A stretch of 64,000 nt of DNA, taken from positions 31,799 to 95,798 of the forward strand of contig NZ_JAAGLT010000035.1 of assembly GCF_010548275.1 (NCBI RefSeq), read 5' to 3'. This document shows, in pieces, positions 40,902 through 50,208 of this stretch. The stretch is from Streptomyces sp. SID12488 (GTDB lineage: Bacteria > Actinomycetota > Actinomycetes > Streptomycetales > Streptomycetaceae). Under the pieces are notes generated by a model that saw only the letters and a list, made by a program, of their open reading frames with translations, ran no database searches and was not told where the DNA came from. The position numbers and the translations under genes were made by a program. Numbering within the stretch: the first letter of the stretch is position 1; every line of letters starts with the position of its first letter.

Positions 40902-43163
40902 TCAGACCTTGATCCGTTCGTCGCCCTCAACCCTCGGCGTGACCGCCTCGGGAGCCTCGTCGTGCGTCAGGTCAGGCAGACGGTTCAGCCACTTCGGGAA
41001 GTACCAGTTGCGCTCCCCGAGCAGGGCCATCACGGCGGGCAGCAGCACACCCCGGATGATCGTCGCGTCGATGAGTACCGCCGCCGCGAGGCCCACACCC
41101 ATCTGCTTCATGGACTGCATCGACAGCGTCCCGAAGATGGCGAACACGGCGACCATGATGACGGCCGCACTGGTGACGACCCCGGCCGTGGTGACCACCC
41201 CGTGCTGGATCGCGTCCTTCGTCGTACGGCCCCGCAGATGCGCCTCGCGGATACGGGAGACGACGAACACGTGGTAGTCCATCGACAGGCCGAACAGGAT
41301 CACGAACAGGAACAGCGGCAGCCAGGTGATGATGGCGCCCACGCCCTCCGCGCCCACCAGGGACGCGCCCCAGCCGTGCTGGAAGACGGCGACCAGGATG
41401 CCGTAAGCCGCCCCGACCGAGAGCAGGTTGAGCACGATCGAGGTGATCGCGATCGTCAGGGAGCGGAACGACAGGAGCATCAGCAGGAAGGCGAACACGA
41501 CCACGAAGGCGAAGACCGGGGCGACCGCGCCGGCCAGTTGGTCGTTGAAGTCCTTCGAACCCGCGACCTGCCCGGTGATCGGCGCCTGGACGCCGTCGAC
41601 CTTGCCGAGTGTGGCCGGGCGTACCTCGTCGCGCAGCTTGTCCAGGCTCTCGCCCGCCTTGTCCAGGTCGGAGCCGCCGACCAGCGGGACGTACACGAAG
41701 GCGATGTTCTCGGCGTCGTGCAGCTTGATGTCCACCGGGCCACGCGAGGCACCCGAACTGACCGCCAGCTCACGGAAGTCGGCGAGCGCGGACTTCACGT
41801 CGGCCGCGTTGATGTCCTTCGCCTTGACGATCACCTCGGCGGGGTCGGAGCCGCCGGGGAACGCGTCGTTGACGCGGTTGTAGGTACCGACGATCGGCAA
41901 CGAGTCGCCGAACTCCTGGTCCAGGGTGAGGTTCTGGGTCTTCATACCGAGCGCGGGCGCGGCCACGGCGAGCAGCGCACCGGCCGCCACGACCAGGGAG
42001 ATGGCAGGCCTGGCGAGGACGACCTTCAGCACGGCCGTCCAGAAGCGGCTCTCCCCGTTGCCCTTGCCACGGTTGCCGTTCTTGCGCCGCTTGTCCGGGT
42101 GCAGGAACGGAATGCGGCCCTTCTCGACCCGCCCACCGAGCAGCGACAGCAGCGCCGGAAGGACCGTCACGGAGCCGACCATGGCGACCGCCACGACCAT
42201 CAGCGAGGCCAGCCCCATCGCCTCGAACGTGGCGAGCCCGGTGAACAGCATGCCCGCCATCGCCACACACACCGTGACACCGGAGACGATGATCGCGCGG
42301 CCACTGGTCGCCGCGGCGATCTGGAGCGCGGCCTCCGGACTGCGGCCCGCCGCCCGCTCCTCGCGCTCCCGGCGCAGATAGAACAGGCAGTAGTCGACGC
42401 CGACGGCGAGACCGACGAGCAGCATCACGGAGCTGGCGGTGTCGTCCATCGGCTGGAGGTGGCTGACGATGCCCATCAGACCCATCGTCGCCATGATCGC
42501 GGTGACCGCCAGTGCCACCGGCAGCAGCGCCGCGACCAGCGCGCCGAACGCGATCAGCAGAATACCGAGGGCCACCGGTACGGCGGACAGCTCGGCCTTC
42601 TTGAAGTCGTCACCGAAGGCGTCGTCGAACGTCTTGTTCATACTGGCGCCGCCGATCTCCTCGATCCGCAGCTCCGAGTGGTCCTTCTGGACGTCCGCGA
42701 CGGCCTTCAGCACCGGCTCGACCCGGTCGCCCGCCGTCTCGGCGTCGCCCCGCATGTCGAACTGGACGAGTGCGCTGCGCCCGTCCTTCGAGAGGGTGTC
42801 CGTGTCGTACGGCGACTGGACGGAGGTGACCTTGCCGGTCCCGTCGACCGCCTTCATGACGTCGGCGACGGCGGCCCGGAACGCGGTGTCCGTGGCCTTG
42901 AGGCTCGCACCCTTGGCCTGGATGAGGACGGTCTCGCTCGCGGGTTCGTCGATCCCGGCATCCTCGATGATCTTGGCGGCCGTGTGGGTCTCACCACCGA
43001 GCTGGTCGCTCTCCTTGACCTCGACGCTGCCGGCGGCGGAACCGAGCCCCATCGCCAGGACGACGAACAGCACCCAGATCCCGACGGCCGCCCAGCGATG
43101 CTGGGCGCTCCAGCCGCCTGCCCGGGCGGCTATGCCCCGTACCCGCGTTTTTCCGTTCCCCAT
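40902..43163 (-). CDS. MMPL-family (RND-type) exporter
   Basis: 753 residues from ATG 43163 behind GAGGGGG; ATG 43208 is upstream but lacks a site. Twelve membrane segments in two halves are expected, with the MMPL signature VGLAVGVDYCLFYLRREREE in the first half and FGLSMDYHVFVVSRIREAHLRG in the second. Two large outer loops (about 55-190 and 420-560) are present. MMPL proteins move lipids, lipopeptides or drugs, driven by protons through the Asp-Tyr pair seen in each half. No lipid synthase is adjacent. Single gene, divergent from the DUF1697 gene. Confidence 0.92.
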   Translation of the reverse strand: MGNGKTRVRGIAARAGGWSAQHRWAAVGIWVLFVVLAMGLGSAAGSVEVKESDQLGGETHTAAKIIEDAGIDEPASETVLIQAKGASLKATDTAFRAAVADVMKAVDGTGKVTSVQSPYDTDTLSKDGRSALVQFDMRGDAETAGDRVEPVLKAVADVQKDHSELRIEEIGGASMNKTFDDAFGDDFKKAELSAVPVALGILLIAFGALVAALLPVALAVTAIMATMGLMGIVSHLQPMDDTASSVMLLVGLAVGVDYCLFYLRREREERAAGRSPEAALQIAAATSGRAIIVSGVTVCVAMAGMLFTGLATFEAMGLASLMVVAVAMVGSVTVLPALLSLLGGRVEKGRIPFLHPDKRRKNGNRGKGNGESRFWTAVLKVVLARPAISLVVAAGALLAVAAPALGMKTQNLTLDQEFGDSLPIVGTYNRVNDAFPGGSDPAEVIVKAKDINAADVKSALADFRELAVSSGASRGPVDIKLHDAENIAFVYVPLVGGSDLDKAGESLDKLRDEVRPATLGKVDGVQAPITGQVAGSKDFNDQLAGAVAPVFAFVVVFAFLLMLLSFRSLTIAITSIVLNLLSVGAAYGILVAVFQHGWGASLVGAEGVGAIITWLPLFLFVILFGLSMDYHVFVVSRIREAHLRGRTTKDAIQHGVVTTAGVVTSAAVIMVAVFAIFGTLSMQSMKQMGVGLAAAVLIDATIIRGVLLPAVMALLGERNWYFPKWLNRLPDLTHDEAPEAVTPRVEGDERIKV

Positions 43164-43400
43164 GACCGGCTTGCCCCCTCGGATGAGGTGACAGCCGCCT
43201 GCCATCACCTTTCATTTCGAAGGTATGGGCTGGATAAGAGCATCTCCTCGTGCTTGCCGGTGAGGTGCGGTCGCCCGGAGTCCTCCCGTCGGATACCCGC
43301 GTCTCCCCACTGGGTAGGACACTGACCCCCTACACCTAAAAGACGATCTCGGGGTGGTTCATCAGGGGGGACTGTCAGTGGTCCGCCTTATGGTGTGCGG

Positions 43401-43982
43401 ATGACGACAGGTGAGCACGCGACGACGACCTACGCGGCGCTGTTGCGCGGCATCAACGTGGGCGGCAACAAGAAGGTCCCGATGGCCGAGCTGCGCACCC
43501 TGCTCGAGGGCCTCGGGTACGACGCCGTACGGACCTACCTCCAGAGCGGCAACGCCGTGTTCGCCGCCGGTCACGGGGACGAGGAGTCCCTCGCGGGCGA
43601 GATCGCGAAGGCCATCGAGCAGCACTTCGGATTCACCGTCGACGTGATCGTGCGCGACCATGCCCACCTGCGGGCGATCAGGGACAACTGCCCCTTCCCC
43701 GCAGCCGAGTTGGAGGCCAAGCAGCTCCACGTCACCTACTTCTCCGTCCCCGTCGACGAGGCTCGCTTCGCGGACATCGACCAGGCCGCCCACCTCCCCG
43801 AGGAGTTCCGGCTCGGCGACCGCGCGCTGTACCTGTACGCACCCGACGGACTCGGCCGCTCCAAACTCGCCGAGATGCTCGCCAAGCCCCGGTTCCTGAA
43901 GGGCCTGACCGCGACCACCCGCAACTGGAACACCGTCGTGAAGCTGGTGGAACTCACCGAGGACGAAACCGGGGAGAAGTGA
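43401..43982 (+). CDS. DUF1697-family protein
   Basis: 193 residues from ATG 43401 (a GTG lies two codons earlier). DUF1697 is recognised by YAALLRGINVGGNKKVPMAELRTLLEGLGY, YLQSGNAVF and the C-terminal TATTRNWNTVVKLVEL. The function of the family is not known; it is a small soluble alpha/beta protein. The following gene starts five bases after the stop, so the two are probably cotranscribed. Confidence 0.88.
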   Translation: MTTGEHATTTYAALLRGINVGGNKKVPMAELRTLLEGLGYDAVRTYLQSGNAVFAAGHGDEESLAGEIAKAIEQHFGFTVDVIVRDHAHLRAIRDNCPFPAAELEAKQLHVTYFSVPVDEARFADIDQAAHLPEEFRLGDRALYLYAPDGLGRSKLAEMLAKPRFLKGLTATTRNWNTVVKLVELTEDETGEK

Positions 43983-43987
43983 GACCG

Positions 43988-44398
43988 ATGCCCGACCTCG
44001 ACCCGGACCCCGACCGTGACCGGGAGCGTGACCCCGCCGTGGAGGCCGCCATTGAGGCCGAGCTGCGGCTGCTCGACCCGGAGGTCCGCGGCTCACCCGA
44101 GCTGACCGGGGCACTGCTGCACCCCGGGTTCCACGAGTTCGGCGCCTCCGGGCGGCACTGGGACCGGGCGTCGATCATCGAGTCCCTCGCCGCGACCACC
44201 GAACCGGGCACCCACCCCTTCGCCGTCTCGCACATGAAGGGCGTACGGCTCGCGCCCGACCTGGTCCACCTCACCTTCGACACGGAGAACAACGGCCGCC
44301 GCGCCCACCGGAGTTCACTGTGGCGCCGGAACACCGAGGGCGACGGCTGGCTGCTGTACTTCCACCAGGCGACCCCGTTCGGCGACCCCGTTCAATGA
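43988..44398 (+). CDS. DUF4440/SnoaL-like (NTF2-fold) protein
   Basis: 136 residues from ATG 43988, with GGGGAG eleven bases ahead; a GTG at 43979 overlapping the previous stop is an alternative. It matches the DUF4440 cone fold: EAELRLLDPEVRGSPELTGALLHPGFHEFGASGRHWDR and a late WLLYFHQATPF strand. Acidic repeats at the N-terminus (DLDPDPDRDRERDP) are a low-complexity tail. Members bind or modify small ligands, but no catalytic residue can be assigned. Confidence 0.8.
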   Translation: MPDLDPDPDRDRERDPAVEAAIEAELRLLDPEVRGSPELTGALLHPGFHEFGASGRHWDRASIIESLAATTEPGTHPFAVSHMKGVRLAPDLVHLTFDTENNGRRAHRSSLWRRNTEGDGWLLYFHQATPFGDPVQ

Positions 44399-44413
44399 CC
44401 CCGAGCCACTGAC

Positions 44414-45250
44414 CTACCGCCGGTCCAGGCGCGCAAGTTCGTCCCCCGACAGTCGTACGTCCCCGGCGTCCAGGTTCTCCTCCAGGTGTACGAGGGAGCC
44501 CGTGCCCGGGGTCGGGCAGAGCACCGGGGAGCGGTGCAGCAGCCAGGCCAGCGCGACCTGGGCCGGGGTCGCTCCGTGCGCGGCGGCGATCTCCGCGCAC
44601 ACCGGGTCGGACGCCAGCTCGCCGTTGCCCAGCGGAAACCACGGCAGAAACGCGATGCCGTGCGCCTCGCACAGCTCCAGCAGCGGCTCGGAGGAGCGGT
44701 CGAGGAGGTGATAGCGGTTCTGGACGGACGCGATCGACGTCAACTCCCTTGCCGCGCACAGCTCTTCGACCGTCACCGAGTCGAGGCCGAGCTGCCGGAT
44801 CTTGCCCTCCGCGCGCAACTCGTCGAGGGCGCCCAGCTGTTCGGCCATCGGGACCCGCGGGTCGAGCCGGTGCAGCTGGTACAGCTCGATCGTGTCGAGG
44901 CGCAGGCGCCGCAGACTCGCCTCGCACATCGCGCGCAGCCGCTCTGGCCGGCCGTCGATGTGCCAGGCGTCCGGGCCGGTCCGTACGACACCGCCCTTGG
45001 TCGCGACCAACACCCCGGCCGGGTACGGGTGCAGGGCCTCGGCGACGAGTTCCTCGGCGATCGACGGGCCGTAGTTGTCGGCGGTGTCGATCAGCGTCAC
45101 GCCACGATCGACGGCCCGGCGCAGTACGGCCATCGCGTCGGCAGGGGTGCCACGCGGGCCCCAGCAGCCGGGGCCGGTCAGCTGGACCGTGCCGTAACCG
45201 AGGCGACGGACCGGGAACTCGCCGCCGATGGTGAAATTTTCCGAAGCCAT
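44414..45250 (-). CDS. Aldo/keto reductase
   Basis: 278 residues from ATG 45250. The AKR barrel shows the tetrad region DTADNYGPS (Asp, Tyr), ATKGGVV (Lys) and YQLHRLDP (His), and the NADPH-site segment LCPTPGTGSLVHLEENLDA. The residue set is complete. It reduces an aldehyde or ketone with NADPH; the substrate is unknown. It is divergent from the 2-dehydropantoate reductase-like gene over only about 50 bp, so their promoters overlap. Confidence 0.9.
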   Translation of the reverse strand: MASENFTIGGEFPVRRLGYGTVQLTGPGCWGPRGTPADAMAVLRRAVDRGVTLIDTADNYGPSIAEELVAEALHPYPAGVLVATKGGVVRTGPDAWHIDGRPERLRAMCEASLRRLRLDTIELYQLHRLDPRVPMAEQLGALDELRAEGKIRQLGLDSVTVEELCAARELTSIASVQNRYHLLDRSSEPLLELCEAHGIAFLPWFPLGNGELASDPVCAEIAAAHGATPAQVALAWLLHRSPVLCPTPGTGSLVHLEENLDAGDVRLSGDELARLDRR

Positions 45251-45299
45251 GCGACGGAGGCTACCTGCAGGGTGCACGCACCATGGGAGGCTGATCGGT

Positions 45300-46361
45300 A
45301 TGCGCTACATCATCATCGGAGCCGGGGCGGTCGGCGGTGCCATCGGCGGGCGGCTGGCCGGGGCGGGACACGAGGTGGTCCTCGTCGCCCGGGGTGCCCA
45401 GTACGAGGCGCTGCGCGCGCACGGGCTGCGGCTGGTGACGCCGGACGGGACGCACACGCACCGTCTGCCGACCGTCGACGGACCCGCCGGACTCGGGGAA
45501 CTGCGCGCCGACGACGTGCTCGTCCTCGCCGTCAAGACGCAGGACAGCGAAGCCGCCCTGGCCGCCTGGGGGCCGGTGCCCGTCGAGGGTGGCGGTACGG
45601 CGGCCGAGCGGTTGCCGTTGCTGTGCGCGCAGAACGGCGTGGAGAGCCAGCGTCTCGCGCTGCGCCGCTTCCGTCGGGTGTACGGCGTCTGCGTCTGGCT
45701 GCCCGCGGCCTACGAGGAACCCGGCATCGTCTCCGCCCCGGGCGCACCCCTCACCGGCATCCTCTTCCTCGGCCGCCACCCGCACGGCACCGACGACACC
45801 GTCCGCCGGATCGGCGCCGACCTGGAGAAGGCGGAGTTCGAGGCCCCTGTCGTACCGGACGTGGCACGCTGGCAGTACGCCAAGCTGCTCACCAACCTGG
45901 GCAACGCCATCCGGGCGCTCAGCGGTGCGGCGGACAGCGAGGAGAGCGAGCGGCTGCGTCAACGGGTCTACGCCGAGGGCGAGTCGGTGCTCGCGGCGGC
46001 CGGGATCCCGTACACGAGCGCCGCCGAGGCGAAGGCAAAGCGCGGTGACAAGATCACTCTGCTGCCACTGCCTGGTGCCGAGCTCGGCGGTGGCTCCACC
46101 TGGCAGTCCCTGAGCCGGGGCACCGGCACGATCGAGACCGACTACCTCAACGGCGAGATCGTGCTCCTGGGGCGCCTGCACGGCGTACCGACGCCCCTGA
46201 ACGAACTGCTGCAACGGCTGGCCAACACGTTCGCGCGGGAACGGCGACCGGCGGGTTCACTTCCGTCGGCGGAACTCGTACGGCTGGCGGACGAGGCCGT
46301 CGCGTCCGTTCAGGTGTCCTGGGCCGGGGGAGGGGAAACTCCCGACTCCACCTGCCCGTAA
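45300..46361 (+). CDS. Ketopantoate reductase-like (ApbA/PanE family) oxidoreductase
   Basis: 353 residues; ATG after GGGAGG. Rossmann motif MRYIIIGAGAVGGAIGGRLAGAGHEVVLVARG at the N-terminus; the central LLTNLGNAIRAL helix holds the expected catalytic Lys just before (ARWQYAKLLTN), and a later Glu/Asn set (TDYLNGEIVLLGRLHGVPTPLN) matches the family. It is longer than true PanE (about 300), with an added segment around residues 230-270, so it may act on another alpha-keto acid or lactone. The surrounding genes give no pathway. Confidence 0.85.
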   Translation: MRYIIIGAGAVGGAIGGRLAGAGHEVVLVARGAQYEALRAHGLRLVTPDGTHTHRLPTVDGPAGLGELRADDVLVLAVKTQDSEAALAAWGPVPVEGGGTAAERLPLLCAQNGVESQRLALRRFRRVYGVCVWLPAAYEEPGIVSAPGAPLTGILFLGRHPHGTDDTVRRIGADLEKAEFEAPVVPDVARWQYAKLLTNLGNAIRALSGAADSEESERLRQRVYAEGESVLAAAGIPYTSAAEAKAKRGDKITLLPLPGAELGGGSTWQSLSRGTGTIETDYLNGEIVLLGRLHGVPTPLNELLQRLANTFARERRPAGSLPSAELVRLADEAVASVQVSWAGGGETPDSTCP

Positions 46362-46385
46362 GTCGGTTCAGGCGACCGGAGACAC

Positions 46386-47153
46386 CTACGCGCTCACCGC
46401 GGTCCACCCCGGCAACGACGTCCGCACCTGTACCGCCGCCTCCGTGTACCGCCGCAACAGCAGCCGGGCCACCTCGGGTGCCGGTCCCAGGACGTCCGCG
46501 AGGACGTCGGCCTGGGCCGCGCCCCGCGCGATACGGTCCGGCAGGAAGCCGGGGGCGAGGACGTAGGGTGCGACGGCGACGCGCTCGCAGCCCAGGTCCC
46601 GCAACTCACGTACCGCGTCCTCGGTGCGGGGGAGGGACGCGGAGGCGAACGCGGGCCGCACGGCGCGCCAACCGGTGTGCCGCCACTCCCGCGCGATGTC
46701 AGCGATCACCGCGATCGCCTCCGGGTCGGTGGACCCCGCCGAGGCCAGCACGACCCCGGTCGAGGACTTGTCGGCAGGCGTCAACCCCGCCTCGTACAGG
46801 CGCCGTTCGAGCGCCGAGCGGAGGAGCGGGGACGGGCCCAGCACCTCCGCCTGGCGGATGTTCAGTCGCCTCGGCGCGTCCCGCAGGACGGCCGGGATGT
46901 CCGCCTTGGCGTGGAAGGCGCGGGTCAGGAGGAGGGGTAGAGCGACCACGTCACGGACGCCCTCCGCCGCCAGGGACTCCAACACGCCTTGTACGGAAGG
47001 GATGTTGAAGTCCAGGAAGCCGGTCTCCACGCGCAGCCCCGGCCGCAGCGACCGTACGCGCCGCACGAGGGCGTGCACGGTCGCCGCGTGCCGAGGGTCG
47101 CGGCTGCCGTGGGCGATCACCACGAGGACGGGGCGGACCGGCTTTCGGAACAT
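46386..47153 (-). CDS. Sirohydrochlorin chelatase-like CbiX-family protein
   Basis: 255 residues from ATG 47153, five bases after the stop of the ABC permease. Two CbiX half-repeats are seen: VLVVIAHGSRDPRHAATV with the metal-binding His in the first, and GVVLASAGSTDPEAI in the second. CbiX inserts Fe or Co into sirohydrochlorin; iron insertion gives siroheme, the cofactor of the sulfite reductase encoded at the head of this block. In the second repeat the HGS is AGS, so only the first site can bind as usual, as in long CbiX proteins. Its place at the end of the sulfur genes supports a siroheme role. Confidence 0.88.
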   Translation of the reverse strand: MFRKPVRPVLVVIAHGSRDPRHAATVHALVRRVRSLRPGLRVETGFLDFNIPSVQGVLESLAAEGVRDVVALPLLLTRAFHAKADIPAVLRDAPRRLNIRQAEVLGPSPLLRSALERRLYEAGLTPADKSSTGVVLASAGSTDPEAIAVIADIAREWRHTGWRAVRPAFASASLPRTEDAVRELRDLGCERVAVAPYVLAPGFLPDRIARGAAQADVLADVLGPAPEVARLLLRRYTEAAVQVRTSLPGWTAVSA

Positions 47154-47158
47154 GGGCG

Positions 47159-48061
47159 TCAGCTCTTCACCAGCAGTCCACGACCGCGCAGTACCCGCCG
47201 CTCCAACGGGCTGAAGATCAGCAGGTCGATGGCGATACCGACGATCAGGATGAGCAGGATGGCGAGGAACACCGTGGCCATGTCGCTGTTGGTGCGGCCG
47301 TTCTCCAGCAACTGCCCCAGCCCGACCCCCAGGTCGGGATGCTGGGCGATGATCTCCGCCGCCATCAGCGAGCGCCAGGAGAACGCCCAGCCCTGCTTCA
47401 GGCCGGCCAGATATCCGGGCAGCGCCGCCGGCATCACCACGTACCAGGTGCCGCGCAGACCCGTCGCACCCATCGTGCGGCCCGCACGGAGGAACAGCGG
47501 CGGCACCTGGTCGACACCGGCGACGAGACCGTTGGCGATCGAGGGGACGGCGCCGAGCAGGATCACCGCGTACATCATCGAGTCGTTCAGGCCGAGCCAG
47601 ATGACGGCCGGCGGCACCCACGCCACCGACGGCAGGGACTGGAGGCCGGACAGGAGTGGGCCGATGGCCGCGCGCACGAACTTCACCCGCGCGACGAGGA
47701 GACCGAGCGGGGTGCCGATCGCCAGCGCGAAGAGGAAGCCGAGCAGACCGCGCGAGACGCTCGTCCAGATGTAGCCGAGCAGATCGCCTTCCAGCCAGGC
47801 GGTCCTGAGCTCGCCCCACACGTCGCCGGGCGAGGGCAGCTTGCTCGGATCGGTGACGACGTCGAAGGAGATCAGCGCCTGCCAGACGGCCACGACCAGC
47901 ACGATCGACAGCAGCGGAGGCAGGATCTTCTGGACGAAGGTCTGGCGGAAGGGAGTCCGGCTCGTCTGGACCGTGTCCAGCGCGTCGAGGCCCGCCTCCA
48001 GACCGGAGAGGTCGTGCCTGTTCTTGACGGGCGCGTCGGCCGGGCTCTCAGTGCTGGCCAT
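47159..48061 (-). CDS. ssuC: Sulfonate/taurine-type ABC transporter permease
   Basis: 300 residues; start ATG 48061 overlaps the end of the ATPase gene by 14 bases. Six membrane segments follow a charged N-terminus of about 45 residues. The coupling loop GLRGTWYVVMPAALPGYLAGLKQGWAFSWRSLMAAE is typical of the SsuC/TauC/NitT group. With the ATPase and lipoprotein upstream it makes an importer, here embedded in sulfate-assimilation genes, so alkanesulfonate or a similar sulfur source is likely. No desulfonating monooxygenase (SsuD) is encoded nearby. Confidence 0.9.
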   Translation of the reverse strand: MASTESPADAPVKNRHDLSGLEAGLDALDTVQTSRTPFRQTFVQKILPPLLSIVLVVAVWQALISFDVVTDPSKLPSPGDVWGELRTAWLEGDLLGYIWTSVSRGLLGFLFALAIGTPLGLLVARVKFVRAAIGPLLSGLQSLPSVAWVPPAVIWLGLNDSMMYAVILLGAVPSIANGLVAGVDQVPPLFLRAGRTMGATGLRGTWYVVMPAALPGYLAGLKQGWAFSWRSLMAAEIIAQHPDLGVGLGQLLENGRTNSDMATVFLAILLILIVGIAIDLLIFSPLERRVLRGRGLLVKS

Positions 48062-48833
48062 GGCGGCGGATCTCCCCACGCAGTTCTTCGGTGATCTCGA
48101 CGGACAGCTCCGCCACTTCGGCGTCCTCGATACGGCGCGGCTGCGGGATGTCGACCCGCCACTCGCGGGCCACCCGACCCGGCCGCGAGGACAGCAGCAC
48201 GACGCGCTCGGCGAGACGGACGGCCTCACGCACGTTGTGGGTGACGAACAGCACCGACAGCTGCGTCTCGCGCCAGATCCGGGTCAGCTCGTCGTGCAGC
48301 ACGTCCCGCGTGATGGCGTCCAGGGCCGCGAACGGCTCGTCCATCAGCAGGAGTTTGCTGTCCTGGGCGAGGGAGCGAGCCAGCGCGACCCGCTGGCGCA
48401 TACCGCCCGACAGCTCGTGCACGCGCTTGCCGTACGCACCCTGCAACCGCACCAGTTCGAGCAGCTCCTCGGCCCTGGCGCGCCGCTCGTTCTTCGGAAC
48501 TCCCCCCAGTTTCAGGGCGAGTTCGATGTTCTTGCCCGCGGTCAGCCACGGGAAAAGGGCGTGTTCCTGGAACATCAGGGACGGTCGCCCGTCGGTAGTG
48601 ATACTGCCCGTGGTCGGGGCGTCGAGGCCCGCGACCAGATTGAGCAGCGTCGACTTCCCACAGCCCGAGGCCCCCAGGAGGGTGACGAACTCGCCCGGCG
48701 CGACATCGAGAGTGATGTCGTCGAGGACGAGCTGCTGCCCGGACGGTCCGGCGAAGGACTTCGATACATGCTCGATACGGGCGGCGTGTTCGACCGACGT
48801 GGTGTCGGCGGAATTGGCAAGGGCTGTCGCCAT
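48048..48833 (-). CDS. ssuB: Sulfonate-type ABC transporter ATPase
   Basis: 261 residues; ATG 48833 lies eight bases after AGGAGG, better than GTG 48842, which overlaps the site. Walker A GASGCGKST, Q-loop MFQEHALFPWLT, signature LSGGMRQRVALARSLA, Walker B LLLMDEPFAALD and H-loop FVTHNVREA are intact. It energises the SsuC-type permease. The end overlaps the permease start, implying coupling. Confidence 0.92.
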   Translation of the reverse strand: MATALANSADTTSVEHAARIEHVSKSFAGPSGQQLVLDDITLDVAPGEFVTLLGASGCGKSTLLNLVAGLDAPTTGSITTDGRPSLMFQEHALFPWLTAGKNIELALKLGGVPKNERRARAEELLELVRLQGAYGKRVHELSGGMRQRVALARSLAQDSKLLLMDEPFAALDAITRDVLHDELTRIWRETQLSVLFVTHNVREAVRLAERVVLLSSRPGRVAREWRVDIPQPRRIEDAEVAELSVEITEELRGEIRRHGQH

Positions 48834-48869
48834 GGTCGTCACCTCCTGGGAACTGATCGGGATCCGGGC

Positions 48870-49982
48870 TTACTTGACGCCGAGACCGGCGTCGTCGACC
48901 GGGCTCTCGCCCTGGGCCTTGAGGACCTTGTTCAGCAGCGTGAGGTCGTAGATCCCGACCAGGTTGGGCTTCTTCAGCAGACCGGCCTTGACGGCGTGCT
49001 CCGCCTCGGTGTTGAGGGTGGCCGCCAGCGGGTCGTTGGTGAACTGGATGGACTTCCACGCCGGGTCGATGACCTCGGGCTTCAGCGCCTTACCGGAGTC
49101 GATCTTGAGCTGGGCGTTCGCCGCGGCCTTCGCCTTGTCCGGGTTGGCGTTGATCCACGCGTTGGTCTTGACCGCGCCGGTCAGGACCGCCTCGACGACC
49201 TTCGGGTGCTCCTTGAGGAACTTCTGCGACACGATGATGTTCGTGATCACGAACTTCTTGTCGGGCCACAGGTCGGACTCGTCCAGCAGCACCTTCGCAC
49301 CCTCGGCGACCAGCTTCGACGCGGTCGGCTCCGGCACCCAGGCACCGTCGATGGAGCCCGCCTTGTAGGCGTCCGGGGTGATCTTGTTGTCCGTGCGGAC
49401 CACCGAGACGTCGCCCTTGCCGCTCTCCGCGTCGACCTTCCAGCCCTGGTCCGCGATCCAGTTGAGGAACGCCACGTCCTGCGTGTTGCCGAGCTGCGGG
49501 GTGGCGATGTTCTTGCCCTTGACGTCCTTCAGGCTCTTGATCTTCTCCGGGTTCACCACGAGCTTCACGCCACCGGACGCCGAGCCGCCGATGATGCGCA
49601 GGCTCTTGCCGTCGGACTTGGTGTAGCCGTTGATCGAGGGCGAGGGGCCGATCCAGCCGATGTCGATGGACCCCGAGTTGAGGGCCTCGATCTCGGACGG
49701 GCCGGCGTTGAAGGTCGCGTACTCGGCCTTCGTGGCGCCGAGTTCCTTCTGGAAGAGGCCCTGCTGCTTGCCCACCAGCGCGGTCGCGTGGGTGAGGTTG
49801 CCGAAGTAGCCGATCCGGACGGAGGAGAGATCGTCGATCTTCTCGGCTCCGGCGGCGACCTTCGCGTTGGTGTTCTCGTCCTTCGAGTCCGACCCGTAAC
49901 CGCAGGCGGCGAGCGTCAGGAGGGGGAGTGCGGTCGCCACGACGAGGCCGCGGCGGAGAAGTGCTGAGCGGTTGGCAGGCAC
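48870..49982 (-). CDS. ssuA: Sulfonate/nitrate-type substrate-binding lipoprotein
   Basis: 370 residues from GTG 49982 (AGAGGAA nine bases ahead). Lipobox LLTLAAC gives a lipidated Cys. The mature protein follows the SsuA/TauA/ThiY fold: SSVRIGYFGNLTHATALVG, SGSIDIGWIGPSPSING, NIATPQLGNTQDVAFLNWI and AWVPEPTASKLV. It captures the substrate outside and delivers it to SsuBC. It follows cysN with a mini-ORF ending in Cys codons between (50103-50207), which may regulate it. Confidence 0.92.
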   Translation of the reverse strand: MPANRSALLRRGLVVATALPLLTLAACGYGSDSKDENTNAKVAAGAEKIDDLSSVRIGYFGNLTHATALVGKQQGLFQKELGATKAEYATFNAGPSEIEALNSGSIDIGWIGPSPSINGYTKSDGKSLRIIGGSASGGVKLVVNPEKIKSLKDVKGKNIATPQLGNTQDVAFLNWIADQGWKVDAESGKGDVSVVRTDNKITPDAYKAGSIDGAWVPEPTASKLVAEGAKVLLDESDLWPDKKFVITNIIVSQKFLKEHPKVVEAVLTGAVKTNAWINANPDKAKAAANAQLKIDSGKALKPEVIDPAWKSIQFTNDPLAATLNTEAEHAVKAGLLKKPNLVGIYDLTLLNKVLKAQGESPVDDAGLGVK

Positions 49983-50102
49983 GGGAGGGGTTCCTCTCGT
50001 TGGCCCGGCGGTCACGCCCTCAGGTCGTGGCCGGGAGGTCGGCAGGTCTTCGTCGTCGGGACGTCCGGTGGGGGGACAGGGCGCGCAGGCAGTGCGCGTA
50101 CG

Positions 50103-50207
50103 TCAGCACGCACATCGCGCGACCCCGCCCTGCCCGCTGCCGAGGGCGCCGCTGCCGACGCGGCCGCCCTCCTTCGCGAACGTGGCGTAGAAATCGGTGG
50201 AGTTCAT
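50103..50207 (-). CDS. 34-residue ORF ending Arg-Cys-Ala-Cys, candidate regulatory leader
   Basis: ATG 50207 lies one base after the cysN stop, and the frame has 31 of 34 codons ending in G or C, so it looks coding. It reads MNSTDFYATFAKEGG...GVARCAC and stops right after two Cys codons. A second short ORF beginning ATG-TGC (MCVLTYAHC) overlaps its end. It lies 120 bases before the sulfonate-binding-protein start. Short ORFs with terminal Cys codons upstream of sulfur genes can sense charged tRNA-Cys by attenuation; that role is inferred here. It may instead be a small protein in its own right. Confidence 0.5.
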   Translation of the reverse strand: MNSTDFYATFAKEGGRVGSGALGSGQGGVARCAC

Positions 50208-50208
50208 G

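Noticed and set aside
40962..43325. 787-codon plus-strand frame opposite the MMPL gene
   Set aside because: Arg/Asp/His-rich shadow of a well-supported exporter.
47841..49967. 708-codon plus-strand frame across the ABC importer genes
   Set aside because: It runs through three coupled minus-strand genes and has no domain.
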